DNA of 19,037 nt from an uncultured Eubacteriales bacterium (lineage in GTDB: Bacteria > Bacillota > Clostridia > Christensenellales > Aristaeellaceae), in contig USCR01000033.1 in NCBI GenBank assembly GCA_900553295.1, positions 1 to 19,037 on the forward strand, given 5' to 3'. Under the pieces are notes generated by a model, which did not search any database, was not told where the DNA came from, and saw only the letters and a list, made by a program, of their open reading frames with translations. A program made the translations under genes and the position numbers. Of this stretch, positions 13,945 through 19,037 are shown in pieces (the first letter of the stretch is position 1; every line of letters starts with the position of its first letter).

Positions 13945-15177
13945 TTACAGTTGCTCACAGGCAGCCAGCCAAAGCGCGCTTTCCGCCTCGGAGGGCATGC
14001 GCCAGTCGCCGCGGGGGCTGAGCGCAATGGAGCCAATCTTGACCCCGTCAGGCATGCAGTTGCGTTTGAACTGCTGGTTGAAAAAGCGCCGGTAGAAGTT
14101 TTTCAGCCACTTGCGCAGGGTATCGTCATCAAAGTCATCGGCAAAGGCCAGCTGCGCCAGCTGGAATATCTTCTTCGGTTGCAGCCCAAAGCGTACCACA
14201 TAATACAGGAAGAAGTCATGCAGGGCATAGGGGCCTACCAGGTCTTCGGTTTGCTGGGCGATGTTGCCTTTTTCATCCGGGGGAAGCAGCTCGGGGCTGA
14301 TGGGCGTATCCAGAATGCTCTCCAGCACCTCCCGAGAGGCGGCAAAGGCGGGATTTTCAATGCATGTCTGAACAATCCAGCGGACCAGGGTTTTCGGCAC
14401 GCCGCTGTTGACGCCATACATGCTCATGTGGTCAGCGTTATAGGTGCACCAGCCCAGGGCGATTTCGCTCAGGTCGCCGGTGCCCAGCACAATGCCGCCT
14501 GTCTGATTGGCCACGTCCATGAGCACCTGAGTGCGCTCACGGGCCTGGGCGTTTTCATAGGTGACGGAATGATCGGACTCCTGGTGGCCGATGTCGCGGA
14601 AGTGCAGGCGCACTGCCTCGTGAATGGGAATCTCCCGACGGGTTACCCCCAGGGTGTCCATCAGGGTCAGGGCGTTGCGGTAGGTGTGATCGGTGGTGCC
14701 AAAGCAGGGCATGGTGACGCCGGTGATGTTGGTCCGGGGAAGATGCATCAGGTCCATGGCCTGGCATGCGGCCAGCAGCGCCAGGGTGGAATCCAGTCCG
14801 CCGGAAATGCCCACGGTTACCTTTCCGCCGGTGATGCGCAGGCGGCGGGCCAGAGCTGTGGCCTGCAGGTCAAAAATCTGGGCGCAACGGGCCTGCCGGG
14901 AAGCCTTGTCCGCGGGAATGAAGGGATGCTTGGGCACATGCAGCCGGGGCTTCACATGGTCGGGCAGCCCCAGGGCGGGACAGGCTACTGCGCGGATGGG
15001 CTCCAGGGCGCCATAGTGCGCCCCCGCGTCGGCAAAGGAACCCTCCACCCGCCGGTCCCCGCGAATGCGGTCCAGGTCCAGGTCGGCGGTGAGCAGATAG
15101 TCCTCAGCCAGGTAGTCCTGATTTTCCGCCACGGTCGCGCCGCACTGGGCAATCAGGCTATGGCCGGAGAATACCAA
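13945..15177 (-). CDS. nadE: NAD+ synthetase, C-terminal synthetase domain (frameshifted half of nadE)
   Basis: Synthetase half of glutamine-dependent NAD+ synthetase, which adenylates nicotinic acid adenine dinucleotide and amidates it to NAD+. The frame begins with linker residues VFSGHSLIAQ, then AENQDYL. The PP-loop SGGLDST is at about 125-131, followed by TMPCFGTTDHT, GTGDLSEIALGW and TYNADHMSMYGVN, all family marks. No start codon with a ribosome binding site exists; the first possible start is a TTG at 15177, already inside the conserved linker. It overlaps the nitrilase half by 25 bases in another frame. The two together equal one standard protein of about 650 residues interrupted by a single-base frame change. 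This could be a sequencing error, a mutation, or ribosomal frameshifting. Confidence 0.88.
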   Translation of the reverse strand: MVFSGHSLIAQCGATVAENQDYLAEDYLLTADLDLDRIRGDRRVEGSFADAGAHYGALEPIRAVACPALGLPDHVKPRLHVPKHPFIPADKASRQARCAQIFDLQATALARRLRITGGKVTVGISGGLDSTLALLAACQAMDLMHLPRTNITGVTMPCFGTTDHTYRNALTLMDTLGVTRREIPIHEAVRLHFRDIGHQESDHSVTYENAQARERTQVLMDVANQTGGIVLGTGDLSEIALGWCTYNADHMSMYGVNSGVPKTLVRWIVQTCIENPAFAASREVLESILDTPISPELLPPDEKGNIAQQTEDLVGPYALHDFFLYYVVRFGLQPKKIFQLAQLAFADDFDDDTLRKWLKNFYRRFFNQQFKRNCMPDGVKIGSIALSPRGDWRMPSEAESALWLAACEQL

Positions 15178-15884
15178 AGGCAGGCCGTACAGCAGTCGCA
15201 GGCGTCGATCCCACCGCCGTAGCCGTAGGGGCGGTAGGCCTGTCCACCCTGGCGCATCATCATCAGCGCCTGCCGGTACTCCCGCTTGGCAATCAGCTCG
15301 TTGCTGGCGGATAGATTCACGATGACTTCCGCACCGTTAATGGCCAGGAACGTGCTGGGAGGCAGGGGTGTCCACAGATCCTCGCACAGTTCCACGCCAA
15401 AGCGAACGCCGTCCGTACCGGTGAAGACCAGCTCCCGGCCCAGGGGCAGGTCCTCACCACAGAGCGTTATCTGCCGGGCACGGAGACCGAAACCGCTGGC
15501 AAACCAGCGCTTTTCATAAAATTCATGATAGTTGGGGGGAAACAGCTTGGGCACCACGCCCAGCAGCCGCCCGTGGGTGAGGACCACGGCGCAGTTGTAC
15601 AACGCGCAATCCACGCACAGGGGCGCGCCCACCACGGCGGTTAATCCCTCCGGGCATTGTTCGCGTAGCGTGTCCAACGCGGCTTCCGTGGCCTGGAGAA
15701 GCGGCTTTTGAAAGAACAGATCGCCGCAGGTGTAGCCGGTAAGGCACAGCTCCGGGAAAACAGCCAGGCTCGCCTGTTCCGCCGCTGCCTGACGCAACAT
15801 TTCCGCGATGGCCGCGGCGTTTTCCTTCACATTGCCCAGGCGCAGCTTGGGCACGGCCGCGGCTACACGCATCAATCCTTCCAT
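15153..15884 (-). CDS. nadE: NAD+ synthetase, N-terminal glutaminase (nitrilase) domain (frameshifted half of nadE)
   Basis: Carbon-nitrogen hydrolase domain of NadE that releases ammonia from glutamine for the synthetase half. The Glu-Lys-Cys triad is visible: FPELCLTGY (E45), VPKLFPPNYHEFYEKRWF (K113) and GVELCEDLW (C167). From about residue 219 the sequence turns into an atypical Cys-rich tail (ACDCCTAC) and ends at TGA 15153-15155, where normal homologues continue through a short linker into VFSGHS. Changing to the -1 frame at any point in that tail restores the fusion. ATG 15884 has GGAGG 9 bases upstream. It follows the phosphoesterase gene by 21 bases in the rph-rdgB operon. Confidence 0.88.
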   Translation of the reverse strand: MEGLMRVAAAVPKLRLGNVKENAAAIAEMLRQAAAEQASLAVFPELCLTGYTCGDLFFQKPLLQATEAALDTLREQCPEGLTAVVGAPLCVDCALYNCAVVLTHGRLLGVVPKLFPPNYHEFYEKRWFASGFGLRARQITLCGEDLPLGRELVFTGTDGVRFGVELCEDLWTPLPPSTFLAINGAEVIVNLSASNELIAKREYRQALMMMRQGGQAYRPYGYGGGIDACDCCTACLWYSPAIA

Positions 15885-15905
15885 GGGACCAGCCTCCTTA
15901 TGTCG

Positions 15906-16388
15906 TTAAAAGCTGAGCAGCTCTCCCTGAGCGTGGCCCGCGGCATCCACCTGCAGCAAAGCAGCGTATCCCCGCTGGGCGGTGCCGGGGTTGAGCAGCA
16001 AAATACCGTCCCGTTCCTCCAGGGTGGGACGGTGAGTGTGTCCAAAGAGCACCACCCCGCAACCGGTCTCGCGGGCAGCCGGCGCCAGGGCGCCCAGGGT
16101 TAATTTCACCGCCTGAAGATGCCCATGGGTAATGAGTATGCCCATGCCGCCCAGATGCACAACGCGCTGAACCGGCGCGTCCACGCCCAGGTCACAGTTG
16201 CCCTTCACACCATACAGGGCGGCATGGGGAGACAGCCCCAGCAGGAAATTGGCCAGGCGGTCAAAATCCCGGGCACCATCTCCGCAATGGATGTAGGCGT
16301 CCATGGGGCCGCGCTGGGCGGCCAGTTCGGCCATCCAGCGCAGGTTGGCTTCATCCCCGTGGCTGTCGGAGAAAATCAGTGCTCGCAT
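15906..16388 (-). CDS. YfcE/MJ0936-family metallophosphoesterase
   Basis: A 160-residue calcineurin-like phosphodiesterase. The metal-binding motifs appear in the standard order: DSHG (8-11), HCGDGARD (about 34-41), KGNCD (about 62-66), THGH (about 87-90) and GHTHRP (about 115-120). YfcE-type enzymes hydrolyse phosphodiesters in vitro; their physiological substrate is mostly unknown. The start overlaps the 3' end of the rph-rdgB gene by 13 bases, an arrangement typical for this gene pair in Bacillota. The N-terminal Met-Arg-Ala-Leu-Ile-Phe-Ser-Asp-Ser-His is the family's canonical beginning, which supports ATG 16388. Confidence 0.9.
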   Translation of the reverse strand: MRALIFSDSHGDEANLRWMAELAAQRGPMDAYIHCGDGARDFDRLANFLLGLSPHAALYGVKGNCDLGVDAPVQRVVHLGGMGILITHGHLQAVKLTLGALAPAARETGCGVVLFGHTHRPTLEERDGILLLNPGTAQRGYAALLQVDAAGHAQGELLSF

Positions 16389-17701
16389 GCCTGCAGCTCC
16401 TTCATCATTTCCCGCATTTTTGCGCAGGCACGGGCACGGTGGCTTACCCGGTTTTTGGTTTCCTGGCTCATCTCTGCAAAAGTTTCGCCGTTTTCATAAA
16501 GGAAGAGCGGATCATAGCCGAAGCCGCCGTTGCCCCTGGGGGCATCCAGCAGCTTGCCCGGGCAGGTCCCCTCGGCAATCAGAGTCTTTTCCCCAGGACG
16601 GGCCAGGGCAATGGCGCTGACAAAGGCGCAGTCCCGCTGAGTTTTGCCCCGCATGCGGCGCAGCAGCAGCTCGTTGTTGGCGTTGTCATCGCCATGCACA
16701 CCGGCGTATCGGGCAGAGTAAACGCCGGGCTCCCCGTCCAGGGCCTCCACCGTCAGCCCGCTGTCGTCTGCAATGGTGGGCAGGCCCGTGGCTTTGCACA
16801 CAGCTTCTGCCTTAATGGCGGCGTTGCCCGCAAAGGTGGTGGCCGTCTCGTCAATGCCGCTGGAAAAGCCTGCCGAGGACATGCCCACGATGGTGTACAT
16901 GTCTCCGAAAATCTGCCGCAGTTCCCGCAGCTTGTGTTCATTGCCGGTGGCTGCCACCAGCAGGGGCTTGGGAGCAATGTGCGCCGCGCGTTCGCCCAGG
17001 GCATCCCGCTGGGCCTGCATCAGGCCGGCAATGCCTTTGCGGCCGTATTCCATCAGGGTTTGCAGCTCCTGGGGGGTGAAGGCACGGCCTTCGCCGGTGC
17101 CCTGCATTTCAATGAAGTTTCCCTGATCGTTCATCACAAAATTCATGTCCACCTGGGCACGGCTGTCCTCTTGATAGCACAGGTCCAGGCAGGGCGTATC
17201 GTCCACAATGCCGCAGGAGACGGCGGCCACCTGGTGCCGGATGGGGCTGATGAGCAAACGCTTGTCCTTGACCAGCTTGTCCACCGCGCACACCAGCGCC
17301 ACAAAAGCGCCGGTGATGGATGCCGTGCGGGTTCCGCCATCAGCTTCCAGTACGTCGCAGTCCAGGGTGATGGTCCTTTCGCCCAGCTGGGTCATGTCCA
17401 CCGCCTGGCGCAGGGCACGGCCGATTAGCCGCTGAATTTCCACACTGCGGCCATCCTTCTTGATGCCGTCCCGCTTTTTCCGCTGTCCCGTGGAAGCGGG
17501 GAGCATGGCATACTCCGCGGTGATCCATCCTTGCCCCTTCCCCTTGAGAAAGGGGGGCACGCCTTCCTCCACCGACGCGGTGCAAATGACCCGCGTGTTG
17601 CCTGTGGCGATAAGGCAGCTGCCGTCCGCTGTGCGCATAAAGTCCGTCTGGATGCTGATGCCCCGCGCCTGATCCTCGCGGCGACCGTCCGTGCGATTCA
17701 T
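16376..17701 (-). CDS. rph: Bifunctional RNase PH / dITP-XTP pyrophosphatase fusion
   Basis: A 441-residue fusion of two housekeeping enzymes. Residues 1-240 are RNase PH, a phosphorolytic 3' exoribonuclease that trims tRNA 3' ends; marks include MNRTDGR, RDGIKKDGRSVEIQRLIGR, LDCDVLEADGGTRTASITGA and DMNFVM. Residues about 246-441 are the HAM1/RdgB pyrophosphatase, which removes dITP and XTP from the nucleotide pool; marks are ATGNEHKLREL (251-261), ADDSGLTVEAL (311-321), ARYAG and FGYDPLF. Each half has near-normal length and all motifs. ATG 17701 has GGAGG 8 bases upstream. The frame stays open 86 codons further, but that stretch lacks homology-like features and a ribosome binding site. It is divergent from clpB and is the first gene of the operon. 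A convincing promoter was not found. Confidence 0.93.
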   Translation of the reverse strand: MNRTDGRREDQARGISIQTDFMRTADGSCLIATGNTRVICTASVEEGVPPFLKGKGQGWITAEYAMLPASTGQRKKRDGIKKDGRSVEIQRLIGRALRQAVDMTQLGERTITLDCDVLEADGGTRTASITGAFVALVCAVDKLVKDKRLLISPIRHQVAAVSCGIVDDTPCLDLCYQEDSRAQVDMNFVMNDQGNFIEMQGTGEGRAFTPQELQTLMEYGRKGIAGLMQAQRDALGERAAHIAPKPLLVAATGNEHKLRELRQIFGDMYTIVGMSSAGFSSGIDETATTFAGNAAIKAEAVCKATGLPTIADDSGLTVEALDGEPGVYSARYAGVHGDDNANNELLLRRMRGKTQRDCAFVSAIALARPGEKTLIAEGTCPGKLLDAPRGNGGFGYDPLFLYENGETFAEMSQETKNRVSHRARACAKMREMMKELQACEH

Positions 17702-17714
17702 GTGTATTGCCTCC

Positions 17715-18043
17715 AATATTTCCGCAATTTGAACATCGGTAACAGTTCGCTTTCGGGGACGGCTTTTCCTGCGTGCTGCACCCGGAAGAAGCGCCCTTTT
17801 CACCGAAAATCCGCCAGAAAAAAACACAGCAGCCTTTTCCAAACCGGTGGGCGGGATCGCGGCGGCCGCACCCCCGCCCACTGCATGCACGCAATCCGAC
17901 TTTGCCTGCTTCTTGGGTCGTATTGCCTTAACAAATTCGGGCAGCTGCAGGTTGGCCAAATCAGTCTTTACGAGGAAGTGACTTTCGCTACTTTTTTGAC
18001 GTGCAGCCGCAGGTATATTTTGAAAAAAATTTTGGGAAAACTA
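17715..18043. other. Gap between rph-rdgB and clpB without a recognised gene
   Basis: About 330 bases between the divergent ribosome binding site of rph-rdgB and the clpB promoter. The part near rph is GC-rich and open in the rph frame, but shows no protein family features. The part near clpB is AT-rich. A weak minus-strand pair, TTTTCC, 17 bases, TATACC (around 18012-18040), might be the rph promoter. Nothing else was seen. Confidence 0.4.
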
Positions 18044-18071
18044 TTGACATTCCATGGAAGGCGTGTATAAT
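18044..18071 (+). promoter_or_regulatory. Sigma-A promoter of clpB
   Basis: Consensus TTGACA (18044-18049), 16-base spacer, consensus TATAAT (18066-18071). Transcription is predicted near 18078, about 65 bases before the clpB ATG and next to the CtsR box. Confidence 0.92.
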
Positions 18072-18082
18072 AGTTTTCGAAA

Positions 18083-18099
18083 GGTCAAAGAAAGTCAAA
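18083..18099 (+). promoter_or_regulatory. CtsR operator of clpB
   Basis: Tandem heptads GGTCAAA (18083-18089) and AGTCAAA (18093-18099) separated by three bases (GAA), matching the known CtsR direct-repeat operator of Bacillota. It sits just downstream of the predicted start site, so bound CtsR would block transcription until heat or protein stress inactivates it. No CIRCE element was seen. Confidence 0.92.
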
Positions 18100-18142
18100 A
18101 AGACCTACCGCGACCTGAACCCTGCCAAAGGAGGCATGTACC

Positions 18143-19037
18143 ATGAACATGAACCAATTTACCCAGAAGACCGTGGAAGCGTTGCAGCGCGCCCAGTCCC
18201 TGGCCATAGAATATCAGCATATGCAAGTGGAGCAGGAGCACCTGATGGCTGCGCTCCTGGAGGACCCCAACGGCCTGATTTCCCAGCTGCTCACGCGTAT
18301 GGGCATGAATGCGGACGGCCTGCGCAAGGCCGTGACCGACAGCCTGGGCCGTATTCCCCGTGTCAGCGGTCCTGGCCGGGAGGCAGACAAGGTCTACATT
18401 TCTCCCGAGGTGGAAAAGGCACTGCTGGAGGCGGAAAGCCGCGCCAAGCAGATGAAGGACGAGTACCTCTCCGTGGAGCATGTGTGGCTGGGCATCTGCG
18501 CCAAGCCCAATAATCGGGTCAAAGAGCTGCTGCGTACCTTCAACTACCAGGAGGCCAACTTCCTCAAGGCGCTGTCCGCCGTGCGTGGGGCAACCCGCGT
18601 TACCAGCGACAACCCCGAGGAAACCTATGATGCGCTGAAAAAGTACGGCTCCGACCTGGTGGAACTAGCCCGCAACCACAAGCTGGACCCTGTCATCGGC
18701 CGTGATAACGAGATCCGTAACGTGATCCGTATTCTGAGCCGCAAGACCAAGAATAACCCGGTGCTGATCGGTGAACCTGGCGTTGGCAAGACCGCCATTG
18801 CCGAGGGGCTGGCGCTGCGGATTGTGCGCGGAGACGTACCGGACAGCCTGAAGAACCACACCATTTTCTCTCTGGATATGGGCAGCCTGATTGCGGGCGC
18901 CAAGTTCCGCGGCGAATTTGAGGAGCGTCTGAAGGCGGTGCTGGCGGAGATCAAGAAGAGCGAGGGCAAGATCATCCTCTTCATCGATGAGCTGCACACC
19001 ATTGTGGGCGCGGGCAAAACCGAGGGCTCCATGGACG
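18143..19037 (+). CDS. clpB: ATP-dependent disaggregase ClpB (3' end outside window)
   Basis: Hexameric AAA+ chaperone that, with DnaK/DnaJ/GrpE, extracts and refolds proteins from aggregates. The 298 visible residues begin [18 protein letters not shown], followed by the Clp N-domain double repeat with QEHLMAALL and [12 protein letters not shown]1 follows, with Walker A GEPGVGKT (about 210-217) and Walker B ILFIDELH, plus the pore-loop region [14 protein letters not shown]. The [10 protein letters not shown] and [18 protein letters not shown] linker is typical of ClpB/ClpC; the neighbouring N-domain and start favour ClpB, though the diagnostic middle coiled coil lies beyond the window. ATG 18143 has AAAGGAGG 8 bases upstream; another ATG at 18136 is out of frame. 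It is controlled by a CtsR box. Confidence 0.9.
   Translation, partial: MNMNQFTQKTVEALQRAQSLAIEYQHMQVEQEHLMAALLEDPNGLISQLLTRMGMNADGLRKAVTDSLGRIPRVSGPGREADKVYISPEVEKALLEAESRAKQMKDEYLSVEHVWLGICAKPNNRVKELLRTFNYQEANFLKALSAVRGATRVTSDNPEETYDALKKYGSDLVELARNHKLDPVIGRDNEIRNVIRILSRKTKNNPVLIGEPGVGKTAIAEGLALRIVRGDVPDSLKNHTIFSLDMGSLIAGAKFRGEFEERLKAVLAEIKKSEGKIILFIDELHTIVGAGKTEGSMD

Noticed and set aside
13914..14036. Extended start of the RlmI-like methyltransferase
   Set aside because: It would overlap nadE in another frame; ATG 13913 with AGGAGG matches the family N-terminus.
13951..15222. 423-codon plus-strand ORF opposite nadE
   Set aside because: It is antisense to clear NAD synthetase motifs, with composition typical of a GC-rich shadow frame.
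17702..17959. N-terminal extension of the RNase PH fusion by 86 codons
   Set aside because: The frame is open, but the canonical MNRTDGR start at 17701 has a well-placed GGAGG, and the extension shows no family features.
17985..18001. Second CtsR-like box (GTCAAA on the minus strand)
   Set aside because: The heptads are not spaced by three bases and the second half does not match.

Overview
The window reads as a GC-rich chromosomal segment of an anaerobic Bacillota bacterium, most likely a Clostridia-type gut or sediment anaerobe. This is inferred from a V-type (A/V) ATP synthase operon, a reverse rubrerythrin with a rubredoxin, a CtsR operator in front of clpB, strong AGGAGG-type ribosome binding sites, and an RNase PH/RdgB fusion. 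No phage, transposon, CRISPR array, rRNA or tRNA was seen. The window begins inside the V-ATPase subunit B gene and ends inside clpB.

Layout. 1-1309 (+): end of the V-ATPase operon (B, D), closed by two hairpins. 1411-2280 (+): a short QueG-like 8Fe-8S protein. 2357-3087 (-): rubrerythrin then rubredoxin, an oxygen/peroxide defence pair. A bidirectional terminator separates these from the QueG-like gene. 3221-6805 (-): a BMP-type (nucleoside-like) ABC importer made of a double-NBD ATPase and two permeases, with no binding-protein gene here. It is preceded by a good promoter and a ~160 nt structured leader. 7157-8623 (+), divergent from the importer: a GMP-synthase-like protein whose glutaminase domain has lost its catalytic Cys and His. 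8801-10617 (-): murA followed by a small J-domain protein. 10950-11813 (+): uppP. 11974-12747 (+): a membrane-anchored coiled-coil protein. 12741-17701 (-): a five-gene run of RNase PH/RdgB fusion, YfcE-type phosphoesterase, NAD+ synthetase (split by a frameshift) and an RlmI-like methyltransferase. 18143-end (+): clpB.

How the genes fit together. MurA and UppP are both cell-wall precursor enzymes and are transcribed divergently from promoters in the same 330 bp gap. The GuaA-like gene and the BMP importer face away from each other across a gap holding a leader RNA and a perfect inverted repeat. This arrangement suggests, but does not prove, a shared purine, nucleoside or nucleobase theme. 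The rph/rdgB-yfcE-nadE-rlmI run is a housekeeping nucleotide/RNA operon with overlaps or short gaps throughout.

The most notable points are the GuaA paralogue with an inactivated amidotransferase half and a remodelled synthetase half, and the unassigned structured leader upstream of the importer, which has a short match to the SAM-riboswitch core. Also notable are the nadE frameshift in the interdomain linker, a J-domain gene whose correctly placed start codon appears to be ACG, and a shared TATCCAT/ATGGATA dyad in front of two genes.
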